From Calditrichia bacterium (GTDB taxonomy: Bacteria; Calditrichota; Calditrichia; Calditrichales; J004): a stretch of DNA of 64,000 nucleotides. The stretch covers positions 372,001 to 436,000 of the forward strand of contig JACKAO010000002.1 of the NCBI GenBank assembly GCA_020635035.1, in the 5' to 3' direction. A program made the translations under genes and the position numbers. Shown one piece after another: positions 53,001 through 62,674 of the stretch (its first letter is position 1; every line of letters begins with the position of its first letter). The notes under the pieces were generated by a model. That model was not told where the DNA came from. It saw only the letters and a list, made by a program, of their open reading frames with translations, and did not search any database.

Positions 53001-54100
53001 ACGCCTTTACCCAGAAAAGTTTTTATTGAATCCACAATGCCTTCTTTATCGGCAATCATGGATGTAACAAGCACATCATTATCGGGAAACTGTTCGTGGA
53101 GATCATTTATAAACTTTCCGCTTCCATAGATGCTTTCTACCTGGCCGTAGCAGAATATATTTGATGCCGGAAAGATTTTATCCTGCAATAGTTCAAACGC
53201 TCTGGCATTATCTTCCATTGACCAGTTATCACCATCCGAAAAATGAAACGGGTAGATGTTCCATTCGTCAAGGGGATAGTCTTGTTCGATGATTTTTGCA
53301 CATAATTCATAAGCAGATGAAATAACGGTACCGCCGCTTTCACGCGTACTGAAGAAAGTTTCACTATCGACTTCGGCAGCAGCAGCATCATGGATAACAT
53401 AACGCGTCTGCAAACCCTTATAATTTTTTTTAAGCCAGGTGTCGATCCAAAAGGTTTCAATCCGGACAATTTCTTTTTGGGCGTCACCCATCGAACCCGA
53501 GACATCCATCATATAAATAACTGCCGCATTGCTTTGCGGTTTATAATCCTTTTTCCAGGAGCGGTACCGTTTGTCTTCTTTGATTGGGATTATTATCGGG
53601 TTATGTTTACTGTATTCGTTGGCGGTTACCTGGCGTTTTAATGCTTCACGATAAGTTCTTTTAAAATGACGCAGTGATTCCGGGCCGGTTTTACGAATGC
53701 TGCTGTAGCGGGATTTTTCAGTAACAATTTCTTTTTTTCCACGCGGTTCGATTCTCGGCAACTCCAGTTCTTCGCCAAGAATATCAGCAAGTTCATCAAG
53801 CGATAATTCCACTTCACGCACATGTGTACCCGGCATGTTCCCGGCTTTTTTGCTGCCTTGTTCATCACCGTCGCCTATCGGATCACCTTCTTCGCCTTCA
53901 CCGCTGGCAACGCCCGACTGTTCCGGATCACCATATCTGAATCGAGGAAGATCAATCTGCGGAACCGGAATGCTAACTAATTCCTTCCCCTTTTTGCCAA
54001 TCATTTCGCCATGGGAAATGTATTTGCGCAGGTTCTCCTTAATCTTCCCTTTAATTATCCTTTTAAAGCGATTAACATCTTCTTCAATTTGTAAGACCAT
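52997..54100 (-). CDS. DUF444 (YhbH/YeaH) VWA-like protein
   Basis: 367 residues. The von Willebrand A-like domain carries a metal site DVSGSMG (Asp199, Ser201, Ser203). The acidic and Gly-rich N-terminal linker (GVASGEGEEGDPIGDGDE) is typical of the family. In E. coli the homologue YeaH works with the kinase YeaG. The start lies 32 bases after the prkA stop. Confidence 0.96.
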   Translation of the reverse strand: MVLQIEEDVNRFKRIIKGKIKENLRKYISHGEMIGKKGKELVSIPVPQIDLPRFRYGDPEQSGVASGEGEEGDPIGDGDEQGSKKAGNMPGTHVREVELSLDELADILGEELELPRIEPRGKKEIVTEKSRYSSIRKTGPESLRHFKRTYREALKRQVTANEYSKHNPIIIPIKEDKRYRSWKKDYKPQSNAAVIYMMDVSGSMGDAQKEIVRIETFWIDTWLKKNYKGLQTRYVIHDAAAAEVDSETFFSTRESGGTVISSAYELCAKIIEQDYPLDEWNIYPFHFSDGDNWSMEDNARAFELLQDKIFPASNIFCYGQVESIYGSGKFINDLHEQFPDNDVLVTSMIADKEGIVDSIKTFLGKGV

Positions 54101-54131
54101 AATTCCCGGTGTTTAATTGTTATCAGATCTT

Positions 54132-56189
54132 TTATCTCGATTCCTGATCGGATTTAATATCGCCCCTTGCAAAAATACTGGCTACATAATTGATAACATC
54201 AGTGGCGCTCTCTTCAGTATAGCCGTAGTTTTTAACCATCCGGGCCTTTACAATATCAATTTTCTTCTGTGTTTCTTTGTCCACTACACTGGAGACAAGG
54301 GTTGTCAATTTGATTGTATCTTTCTGGTCTTCAAATAGTTTTTTCTCCAGGGCACGATGCAAACGTTCATTAGCCTTATAATCAAACTGCTTGCCCTCCA
54401 GTGATAATGCCCCGATGTAATTCATGATCTCCCGGCGAAAGTCATCTTTACGGGATTCCGGGATATCAATTTTTTCTTCGATGGAACGCATCAGTCTTTC
54501 ATCCGGTTCTTCATCATCGCCTGTGTATTTATTTTTAACACGCTCTTTTTGAGTATAAGCTTTAACATTATCAATATAATTTGCACACAGTTTGGAAATA
54601 GACTCTTCGTCTGCACTGATAGCGCGCTGGACTTCATTTTTAACAATTTCGGTGTATTCCTGTTTTACCACCCCGAGTAATTCTCGATAGCGTTTTTTCT
54701 GATCTTCGCTTGTTATCAGGCTGTGATTGCGTAAACCGGATTCAAGCTCATTCATGACCATGAATGGATTTATATAGGATTCTTCAATATCATTGACCAG
54801 GGCGTTACTGATTTTATCCTGTATATAACGTGGTGAAATACCTTCCATCCCTTCGCGCTCTACTTCCTTGCGCAATTCCCGAACATTATCTTCGGTAAAA
54901 CCGGGTATGGTTTTCCCATCATATAATTTAAGTTTTTGCAAAAGAGTCAGGTTGTGTTTTTTAGGATCTTCAAGACGGGTTAAGATTGCCCACATGGCAG
55001 CCATTTCAATTGTATGCGGGGCAATGTGTTTCCCCATGATTTTCTGCTCGTTGTAATCTTTTTTGTAAATTTTAACTTCTTCGGCAAACCGGGTGATATA
55101 AGGGACATCAATCTTTACGGTGCGGTCGCGTAAAGCTTCCATAAATTCATTGTTCTGTAGTTTGCGGTATTCAGGTTCATTTGTATGGCCGATGATAACT
55201 TCATCAATATCGGTTTGGGCAAATTTTTTGGGTTTAATTTTATGTTCCTGTGATGCACCAAGAAGATCATATAAAAAGGCAACGTCAAGTTTTAAGACTT
55301 CAATAAACTCAATAATCCCACGGTTGGCTATATTAAATTCACCATCAAAATTAAACGCACGCGGATCAGAATCGGAACCAAATTCAGCAATTTTACGATA
55401 ATTGATATCACCAGTCAGTTCGGTTGAGTCCTGATTTTTTTCATCCTTAGGCTGGAATGTGCCGATGCCAATACGGTCTTTCTCGGAAAGAATTAACCGG
55501 CTTACTTTTACATGTTTAATAACCTGGCGCCAATCCCCGTCATACCTTTGCATCAACTCCCGGTAGATGTAACGGCAGGCAGGATTCAGATCACCGCTTA
55601 CCATAATTTTTTTATCGGCAGGCAGGTTTTTATTCAGATCGGCCAGAAAAGGTTCGCGTAATTCCTGCGGCACCAGTAATAGCGGATCCTGGTGCATGGG
55701 AGATGGGATTTCATCGTTTTCACTATTTACATTAATCCAGCTGTAGGTGTATAAAGCACCTTCATCGGTTTTGGAATAATCTTCCAGTCCGTGTTTCAGC
55801 AAGCGGGCGATGGTACTTTTTGCACTGCCAACAGGGCCGTGTAAAAGCAAAACCCGTTTTTCAGTTCCATAGCGATGAGCGGCAGATTTAAAAATATTCA
55901 CCAGTTTCATCAACGAAATATCCAGCCCGTATATCGCATCGCGCCCTTCGTGTTTTGGGTCGTCAAAAAAATTGTAGTGTATGATTTTCTTTTTGTTGTC
56001 AACATATTCCCGGGTTCCGTAAGAGAGAATCATATGATAAACACGCTGGTAAGCGCTGCGGGCTACTTCAGGTTTTTGCGAAACAATATCCATGTATTCT
56101 TCAAAGCTGCCACTCCAGTTGAGATTCTGGAATTCCTTTGTGTCAAAGGATTTTTGAAAACCTTCTAATATTTTCTGACTCGCCTTCAT
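54132..56189 (-). CDS. prkA: PrkA serine protein kinase (YeaG-like)
   Basis: 685 residues. The AAA+ domain has Walker A GPVGSAKS (118-125) and Walker B region; the C-terminal PrkA kinase-like domain follows from about 400. It phosphorylates Ser residues and takes part in stress or starvation responses. ATG 56189 was chosen for GGAGG five bases upstream; the frame extends to 56261 with no support. First gene of a four-gene operon. A TCTGTT/AACAGA dyad sits 63 bases upstream. Confidence 0.95.
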   Translation of the reverse strand: MKASQKILEGFQKSFDTKEFQNLNWSGSFEEYMDIVSQKPEVARSAYQRVYHMILSYGTREYVDNKKKIIHYNFFDDPKHEGRDAIYGLDISLMKLVNIFKSAAHRYGTEKRVLLLHGPVGSAKSTIARLLKHGLEDYSKTDEGALYTYSWINVNSENDEIPSPMHQDPLLLVPQELREPFLADLNKNLPADKKIMVSGDLNPACRYIYRELMQRYDGDWRQVIKHVKVSRLILSEKDRIGIGTFQPKDEKNQDSTELTGDINYRKIAEFGSDSDPRAFNFDGEFNIANRGIIEFIEVLKLDVAFLYDLLGASQEHKIKPKKFAQTDIDEVIIGHTNEPEYRKLQNNEFMEALRDRTVKIDVPYITRFAEEVKIYKKDYNEQKIMGKHIAPHTIEMAAMWAILTRLEDPKKHNLTLLQKLKLYDGKTIPGFTEDNVRELRKEVEREGMEGISPRYIQDKISNALVNDIEESYINPFMVMNELESGLRNHSLITSEDQKKRYRELLGVVKQEYTEIVKNEVQRAISADEESISKLCANYIDNVKAYTQKERVKNKYTGDDEEPDERLMRSIEEKIDIPESRKDDFRREIMNYIGALSLEGKQFDYKANERLHRALEKKLFEDQKDTIKLTTLVSSVVDKETQKKIDIVKARMVKNYGYTEESATDVINYVASIFARGDIKSDQESR

Positions 56190-56251
56190 ATAACCTCCGG
56201 GGTTATTAAATAAATCTGTGCTTGTTTTATGTATACAAATCTGAACGAAAA

Positions 56252-56266
56252 TCTGTTCCAAACAGA
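56252..56266. promoter_or_regulatory. Dyad TCTGTT-CCA-AACAGA upstream of prkA
   Basis: Six perfect base pairs flank a 3-base spacer, in the gap between divergent genes (prkA and the hybrid kinase). It may be an operator for either. No sigma-54 element was found for prkA. Confidence 0.4.
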
Positions 56267-56408
56267 ATTATCATTTTTGTATCACAAATTTTATACCATG
56301 CGGTCTATTCACGGTTTATTGTTATCAAAATAAGTTTTGTATCTTATTTAATTGCCTGTCTGTTTCATAAACTGTAAATTTTGTTAACACTTTTTTAAGG
56401 AGTTTTCT

Positions 56409-59400
56409 TTGCTTCTCCGTCTGTTATTTGTATTAATCATTTTCAGATTTGGATATTGTGATGAAGGTCGAAAATTTTCTTTTTCCATGTTACAGTCCAA
56501 TCAGATCACGGGTATGATTCCCGATATTGATGATGCTTATGGTGTCTCTTTTCGTGATTTAAATCAGGATGGTCACCCCGATATTTACTTTGCCTGTTTC
56601 CGTAATCTGAACCGTTTGCTTATTAATAATGGCGGACTTATTCCTTTTGTAGACCGGACTATATATTCAGGAACAGGCGGTTATTTGATGACCCACGGAA
56701 ATACAAATCTTGAACTGGGTGTAAATGTTGCGGACTATGACAATGACGGAAAACCGGACATATTTCTTGCAGGATGGGGGAAAACGCATAAGCTGTACAG
56801 GAATCTGGGCCGTGTTACTTTTGAAGATGCAACGGTTAACCTGAATATGCAAGGAAAAGTTGATGCAAACCAGGGTTTGTGGGTCGATGTCAATAATGAC
56901 GGCTTCCTGGATTTATATATAACTGATGAGCATCAAAGTAACCGCCTTCTATTAAACCAGCAAAACGGGTTTTTTAATGAAGCGCTGTGGACAGAAACTT
57001 TTGTTGACAATGCTGTTAGTCAGGGAGCGTCAAATTGTGATATTGATAACGACGGTGACAGTGATATTTATGTATCTAATTGGTTTGCAGCTGATTATTT
57101 GCTGATTAATGATGGAACCGGCTTATTTGCTAAGCTTGATTTGCCGCTGCAAACTCTGACGGATTCGCTTTCCACTAACAGCAGTGCTTTTGCTGATATT
57201 GACAATGATGGTGACAGCGACTTGTTTGTAGCCGGAAACAACGGCTATGTCTATTTTTATGAAAATAAGACGGATTCTGTAATTCAGTTTACCACGAGAA
57301 AAGACCATCCGTTTTATAACACCGGCGGCAGAGTTTTTGGTATTCTTTTTGAAGATTTTGATCTGGATGGCTGGCTTGATTGTTTTATTACAACGCGCGG
57401 AGAAAACAGGCTTTATCTAAATCGGGGTGACGGTACTTTTTTTAATGAATATGACTCGGATAAAAAGGCTATTTACAGTACCGGTTCATCAGCGGCTGAC
57501 GTCGATGACGATGGTGATCTGGATATTGTTGTTGCCAATAAAACAGACAACAGCCAGGTCTACCTAAACCCAACTAATTCTAATCGGTTTATAAAATTGA
57601 CCTTCAGGGGTGTTAAATCTAACCGGGATGCGATTGGAACCAAAGTATATTTTTATACTCCTGAAGATAGCGGAAGTGTTTTTCTGGGATACAGGGAAGT
57701 GAACGTAAATACATCCTATTTGTCATCCAAAGAGCCGCAGATTACTTTTGGAATGGGGAATCACAAATCGGTTATGATTAAAGCGGTTTTTCCATCAGGG
57801 GTGGAGCTGATACGTGAAAATAGAAACGCCGGCAACAGCTATGTTATCCGTGAGTACCGCGGTGTATTGCAATTTTATTATTCGTCCTTAACCACACTAA
57901 AATATCTTACCAACAGATCAGATTTCTGGCTGAATACAGGGCTTGTACTGTGTATAATCATTTTTTTTACAGCATATTTGTTTTTGGGTTTACGCCGATA
58001 TCACTGGACAGCTTTTAATGTCGGTTTTCAATTATCATTGTGGTTTTTAATCAGTTTATTTCTTTTTCTTTTCCTGAGAAGCGCTGCAACTTATACGATA
58101 TTAGTTACTATCTTAAGTCTGGCTGTGTTCAGTTTTTTCCTGTTGACGCTTTACTCAGAACATTTTCTTAGAAGCCGTCGTAAGCGCGATTCAATCCGCG
58201 AACTGCTGCAAAAACTGTCGGACAGAATTATAAATATTCATGAGAATGACGAACTTGCACGAGAAGTTGTAATTACCATTATTCGCCACCCGGAAATAAA
58301 AGATGCCTGGTTCTATGTCATGTCTGCAGAAAATCGGATTCAGCTTTTATATGGATCAGGAGAAGTCCGTGAAAAAGATTTTGAAATCTCCGGACTGGAA
58401 TTTCAAAAGATAAAAAATGAAAACATTCTCACCGGGGCAGAGCTACAGTTTATTGAGAAAATAACAAGCGATGCCAATCATGTTATACCGGTTAAAAGAA
58501 AAGACACAGTGTTTGGTGTGATTGCTTTAAACATGCTTCGAAGCAACAAGGCGATTAACCAGGAAGATATTGAAAGATTGATTGCTGTAGCAAGCCAGTC
58601 GGCCATTGCCATTGAGAATAATAATTATATCAAAGAAACAGCCGGATTGATTGAACAGTTGACCAGCGCAAAAATTCGTAAACAGTATGTTGTTCAGCTG
58701 GAAAACACAAACAGGGAGCTTGATGAAAAAAACAGAGAGCTAAACCGCTTGTTTACCGAGCTGCGTGACAAGGAAGCGCAACTAATTCAATCAGAAAAAA
58801 TGGCATCACTTGGGCAATTGGTGGCAGGTATTTCGCATGAACTTAATAACCCGATAAGTTTTATATATTCCAATATGCAGGTTATCTCGGAATACATTCA
58901 AGAATTGTCTCATCATCTTTCAGCCATCCATGACAGTGATCTGCGCGATAAAATCAACTATGTATTGAAAGAATTGAATGAAACAATAGTTGATAGTTCA
59001 AATGGCAGCCGCGCTATTAAAGAAATCGTGCAGGATTTAAAGAACTTTTCAAGGCTTGATCAGGCTGAATGGAAAGAATCGCGTCTGAGTGAAATGATAA
59101 CGACCTGTCTTAAAATGTTAAGGCCGCATTTAACATCGCAAATTACAGTTGATGTTGACCTGAAGGATGATCCTTCGTTTTTATGTAACCCGGGTCAGCT
59201 GAACCAGGTCTTTTTAAATCTTCTGACAAATGCCTGCCAGGCGCTTAAAGACCAGGGAAAAATAAATATTTCTGCCAAAGCAGATAAAGAATACATATTT
59301 GTAGAAATTATGGACAATGGACCGGGAATACCCGAAAAAATTGTTAAGAAGATATTTGATCCGTTTTTTACAACCAAACCGGTCAACCAGGGCACAGGTT

Positions 59401-59531
59401 TGGGATTAAGTATTTCTTATTCTATTATAAAAAAACACCAGGGTGAATTAACGGTGACAAGCAATCCTGGTAAAACCTTATTTATTGTTAAACTCCCTTT
59501 AAATTTAGAGAGTCAGCCAAATGACAAATGA
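56409..59531 (+). CDS. Hybrid VCBS/ASPIC-UnbV sensor histidine kinase
   Basis: 1040 residues in an unusual order: signal peptide; FG-GAP/VCBS repeats (about 40-390; DYDNDGKPDIFLAGWG, DIDNDGDSDLFVAGN) as a calcium-binding propeller; an ASPIC/UnbV domain (about 395-480); three or four membrane spans (about 505-595); a GAF domain (about 620-745); a coil; and a HisKA/HATPase core with His810 (GISHELNNP) and DNGPGIPEK. The sensor is periplasmic, so surface glycans or particles could be the signal. TTG start with AAGGAG six bases upstream. It overlaps the NtrC-type regulator by 11 bases, its likely partner. Confidence 0.92.
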   Translation: MLLRLLFVLIIFRFGYCDEGRKFSFSMLQSNQITGMIPDIDDAYGVSFRDLNQDGHPDIYFACFRNLNRLLINNGGLIPFVDRTIYSGTGGYLMTHGNTNLELGVNVADYDNDGKPDIFLAGWGKTHKLYRNLGRVTFEDATVNLNMQGKVDANQGLWVDVNNDGFLDLYITDEHQSNRLLLNQQNGFFNEALWTETFVDNAVSQGASNCDIDNDGDSDIYVSNWFAADYLLINDGTGLFAKLDLPLQTLTDSLSTNSSAFADIDNDGDSDLFVAGNNGYVYFYENKTDSVIQFTTRKDHPFYNTGGRVFGILFEDFDLDGWLDCFITTRGENRLYLNRGDGTFFNEYDSDKKAIYSTGSSAADVDDDGDLDIVVANKTDNSQVYLNPTNSNRFIKLTFRGVKSNRDAIGTKVYFYTPEDSGSVFLGYREVNVNTSYLSSKEPQITFGMGNHKSVMIKAVFPSGVELIRENRNAGNSYVIREYRGVLQFYYSSLTTLKYLTNRSDFWLNTGLVLCIIIFFTAYLFLGLRRYHWTAFNVGFQLSLWFLISLFLFLFLRSAATYTILVTILSLAVFSFFLLTLYSEHFLRSRRKRDSIRELLQKLSDRIINIHENDELAREVVITIIRHPEIKDAWFYVMSAENRIQLLYGSGEVREKDFEISGLEFQKIKNENILTGAELQFIEKITSDANHVIPVKRKDTVFGVIALNMLRSNKAINQEDIERLIAVASQSAIAIENNNYIKETAGLIEQLTSAKIRKQYVVQLENTNRELDEKNRELNRLFTELRDKEAQLIQSEKMASLGQLVAGISHELNNPISFIYSNMQVISEYIQELSHHLSAIHDSDLRDKINYVLKELNETIVDSSNGSRAIKEIVQDLKNFSRLDQAEWKESRLSEMITTCLKMLRPHLTSQITVDVDLKDDPSFLCNPGQLNQVFLNLLTNACQALKDQGKINISAKADKEYIFVEIMDNGPGIPEKIVKKIFDPFFTTKPVNQGTGLGLSISYSIIKKHQGELTVTSNPGKTLFIVKLPLNLESQPNDK

Positions 59532-60966
59532 TAATAATACGATTCTCATAGTTGATGATCAGCAGGAAATTCTGAATTCTTTAAGACGTATTTTCCAGCG
59601 CGAATACAATGTACTCACCGCTTCGGATGGAAATGAAGGATTACAACTGCTTCAGCAAAATCAGGTAAAGGTAATTCTTTCGGATCAGCGAATGCCGGGG
59701 ATGGACGGGGTTACTTTTTTGAAAAAAGCCAATGAAATTCAATCGCAGGCAGTAAGGATAATGATCACGGGTTATGCGGATATCGAAGCTTCTATTAATG
59801 CGGTAAATGAAGCTAAAATTTATCAATATGTATCCAAACCTTTTGAACCGGATGAGCTAAAACTTGTTGTAAAAAGTGCTGTCGATCGTTTTAATCTGGC
59901 TAAAAAAAACGAAGAACTTAAGCACAAATTGCAGGAGCAGAATGAAATCCTTCAAAAAGAAAATACTGACCTTAAAAGCCAGTTCAGTCAACAACTGGAT
60001 CTTGGAAATTTTATAGGTTACAGCGCTCCGATGCAGCGTGTTTTTAAGCTTGTAAAAAAAGTAATGAATACCCCGACGACTGTATTATTACTTGGGGAAA
60101 CAGGTACAGGCAAAGAAATGCTGGCAAAAATGATTCATTATAACAGCAATCGCAGCAATAAAGTTTTTGTAGTTCAGAATTGTGGTGCCATACCGGATAC
60201 TCTGCTGCAAAGTGAACTTTTCGGTCATGTTAAAGGTGCCTTTACCGGGGCATTAAAAGATAAAAAAGGATTGTTTGAGCAGGCAGACACAGGAACGATC
60301 TTCCTAGATGAAATTGGTGATACTTCGCAGGCGTTGCAATTAGGATTATTGCGGGTTTTGCAGGAAGGCGAAATAAAACCGGTAGGCGGAACACAAACAA
60401 AAAAAGTAGATGTCAGGGTGATTGCTGCTACAAACCGCGACTTGATTACAGATGTTGCTGAAGGACGTTTCAGGGAAGATCTGTATTATCGTTTGAACGT
60501 TTTTCCAATTGTTATTCCACCTTTGCGGCAGCGCAAAGAAGACATTCCGGATCTGGTAAATTTCTTTGTAAAAAAATACAGTCAACGGATCAATAAAAAC
60601 ATCACCGGTGTAAGTCAAAATGTGTTATCCTGTTTTACGAATGCAAATTTTCCTGGAAATGTGCGTGAACTTGAGAATGAAATTGAACGTATGGTAACTT
60701 TGGCTGATGAGAATACAACAATTGGAACAGATATAATCTCGGACCGGTTTTTAAAAGAACATAAGGAAACAGATAATGTCATGGAATATTCTCAGTTGAA
60801 ACCCGCAATCGAAAAAGTGGAAAAAGCATTAATTTCAAAAGCACTTATGCAAACATCAGGAAATATACTTAAAGCAGCAGAGCAATTAGGCGTAAGCCGT
60901 GTAGGATTACATAAGATGCTTAATCGCTATGAGATAAATGCTGCGGATTTTAAGAACAATAATTAA
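59521..60966 (+). CDS. NtrC-type sigma-54 response regulator
   Basis: 481 residues: a receiver domain with phosphate-accepting Asp55 (VILSDQRMPGMDG), an AAA+ domain (Walker A GETGTGKE at 192-199, GAFTGA at 239-244) and a Fis-type HTH at the end (GNILKAAEQLGVSRVGLHKM). It should activate sigma-54 promoters when phosphorylated by the kinase upstream, with which it overlaps. The downstream TGGCAC-N5-TTGAA promoter and its dyads are its most likely target. Confidence 0.96.
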   Translation: MTNDNNTILIVDDQQEILNSLRRIFQREYNVLTASDGNEGLQLLQQNQVKVILSDQRMPGMDGVTFLKKANEIQSQAVRIMITGYADIEASINAVNEAKIYQYVSKPFEPDELKLVVKSAVDRFNLAKKNEELKHKLQEQNEILQKENTDLKSQFSQQLDLGNFIGYSAPMQRVFKLVKKVMNTPTTVLLLGETGTGKEMLAKMIHYNSNRSNKVFVVQNCGAIPDTLLQSELFGHVKGAFTGALKDKKGLFEQADTGTIFLDEIGDTSQALQLGLLRVLQEGEIKPVGGTQTKKVDVRVIAATNRDLITDVAEGRFREDLYYRLNVFPIVIPPLRQRKEDIPDLVNFFVKKYSQRINKNITGVSQNVLSCFTNANFPGNVRELENEIERMVTLADENTTIGTDIISDRFLKEHKETDNVMEYSQLKPAIEKVEKALISKALMQTSGNILKAAEQLGVSRVGLHKMLNRYEINAADFKNNN

Positions 60967-60968
60967 AA

Positions 60969-61023
60969 GTAAACAAAGTTTACACTGTGCGACAGAGTGT
61001 CATCGTTGTTAACAATGCTGACA
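60969..61023. promoter_or_regulatory. Three stacked dyads, candidate activator sites
   Basis: GTAAAC-AAA-GTTTAC (60969-60983), GACA-GAG-TGTC (60991-61001), and a 26-base dyad (60998-61023) with TGTCA and TGACA ends around TTGTTAACAA. The last has 11 of 13 paired positions and its centre is 71 bases from the -24 GG. Confidence 0.6.
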
Positions 61024-61079
61024 ATATGAACATTTTAATAAGAATAATAAAAACAACATCTTATGCAATTTTCATGCAC

Positions 61080-61095
61080 TGGCACAATATTTGAA
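61080..61095 (+). promoter_or_regulatory. Sigma-54 promoter of the Tyr/Asp-rich lipoprotein
   Basis: TGGCAC, five bases, TTGAA: a perfect -24 and a near -12 element. The expected start is near 61106 and the ATG at 61128 follows a GGGAG site. Confidence 0.8.
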
Positions 61096-61127
61096 ATATA
61101 TTAAGCATGAAAAGAAGGGAGAAAACC

Positions 61128-62663
61128 ATGAAAACCTTAATTACACTTATAATATCCGGATTCCTGGCTACATCGTGTTATACACAGTTTGCGACGGTTC
61201 AGGACGAATATCCGGAAGATTATACAGTCAGGGATGACAGGAATGTATATCCAAATGATAATGAACAGGTTTACAGTGATAATTATCAGGATTCCGAATT
61301 TTCAATTTCTGATGAAAATTATGGTAACGAATATTCAGATGGCTATTACAATGATACATATGAACCGGTATACATTTCAGAATATCACTATTCAGCGCGG
61401 CCTTATGTTTATAAATACAGATTTGTGCATTATGATCCATGGGATCCTTACTACTATGATTACGATCCCTATTGGGGTGGAGTAAGTGTTTCAATTCGCT
61501 TTGGTCGTCATTATGATCCTTATTGGACAGGATTCTACTGTGGCCCTTATGATTATTGGTACTATGATCCATGGGATCCCTGGTGCGGATATCCGATGGT
61601 ACGCTATGAACCTTATTATAATCCTTACTACAGACATGGTTATTATGGCTGGGGCTGGGGATATAATTATGGATACTATGGCCATTACCGTGACAATTAC
61701 AGAAATCCCCGCTACCTGGGATCAGCAGGACATGAACGTCGTGGATTTGATTCATCCAGACCGTCTTTAAATCCTGCACGGCCAGGAAGAACACCACTTA
61801 TTGGTGATAATAATGGCAGAATTAATACTCCGGATATGAAACCTGTAATTTCACGCCCGGCCCGGCCTGTAGGTGATGACAGAAATAATGACAATGTTTT
61901 AAGAAATCCGATGCGTGATAATGAAGTTATAACAACGACTGTTAAAACACGACCGGGTAACAGTTCCGGTAATGATCGTCCAAATTTAAAAGAACGTCCT
62001 GTAACTTCCGATCGCCCGATTTATGAAACCGAAAGAAAAGTTGTTAGCAACAAAACAACAACCCAGCAAGAGGATACACCCAACCGTCGATATGAAAGGA
62101 AATACTATAATACGACCAGTCGCATTAAAAGCGAATTAAGCAGCGAACGGAATGAAGCAAAAAGCACAGCACGGAGCAGCTATCCTGTTTCAAGAAAGAC
62201 AAGGGAAGATTACAGTTCTGGCGGCAGGGACAACAGTTACAGCAGCCCCGTTCGTTCTTCTGAATCAAGGCCAACAGGAGTTAGCTCAAGCAAGAACAGA
62301 AGCGGAAGCAACTACAGCACCCCGACTCCAACATATGATAGACCAAAGACAAGCACTCGTCCTAGCCAGACCCGTGAAGCCAGGCCAAATTATGAAAGAA
62401 GTAAATCATCGGATAGAAGTAGTTCTTCATCGAATAAATCAGTAAACAGACCGTCTGATAACCGTGAATCAAGATCAAGTGGATATAGTAAACCTTCAAC
62501 ATCTTCAAGGCCGAGCTATTCCACACCGCGTTCTTCAGGATCTTCTTCCCGCTCATCATCTTCGGTAAGATCAACTCCATCAAGATCATCATCTGGTTCA
62601 AGTGCGCGTCCATCATCATCAGGAAAGAGCAGTAGTGGTAGTCGTTCAAAAAGGAATAACTAA
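61128..62663 (+). CDS. Tyr/Asp-rich and Ser/Arg-rich lipoprotein
   Basis: 511 residues. Lipobox ATSC (Cys about 17). Residues about 30-190 are packed with Tyr, Asp, Pro, Gly (YDPYWGG, YYDPWDPWCG). The C-terminal half (about 220-511) is Ser/Arg/Pro-rich and low in hydrophobics, so it is probably disordered and basic. No known domain was recognised. Opposite charge of the two parts suggests binding to an anionic polymer or self-assembly. ATG 61128 was chosen for AAGGGAG upstream; the longer frame starts at 61107. It lies in the operon with a FadL-like porin. Confidence 0.82.
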   Translation: MKTLITLIISGFLATSCYTQFATVQDEYPEDYTVRDDRNVYPNDNEQVYSDNYQDSEFSISDENYGNEYSDGYYNDTYEPVYISEYHYSARPYVYKYRFVHYDPWDPYYYDYDPYWGGVSVSIRFGRHYDPYWTGFYCGPYDYWYYDPWDPWCGYPMVRYEPYYNPYYRHGYYGWGWGYNYGYYGHYRDNYRNPRYLGSAGHERRGFDSSRPSLNPARPGRTPLIGDNNGRINTPDMKPVISRPARPVGDDRNNDNVLRNPMRDNEVITTTVKTRPGNSSGNDRPNLKERPVTSDRPIYETERKVVSNKTTTQQEDTPNRRYERKYYNTTSRIKSELSSERNEAKSTARSSYPVSRKTREDYSSGGRDNSYSSPVRSSESRPTGVSSSKNRSGSNYSTPTPTYDRPKTSTRPSQTREARPNYERSKSSDRSSSSSNKSVNRPSDNRESRSSGYSKPSTSSRPSYSTPRSSGSSSRSSSSVRSTPSRSSSGSSARPSSSGKSSSGSRSKRNN

Positions 62664-62674
62664 AGGAACCTAAA

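Noticed and set aside
61228..61797. Long antisense and shifted frames inside the Tyr/Asp-rich lipoprotein gene
   Set aside because: They arise from the biased composition of the real gene; no ribosome site or family match was seen.
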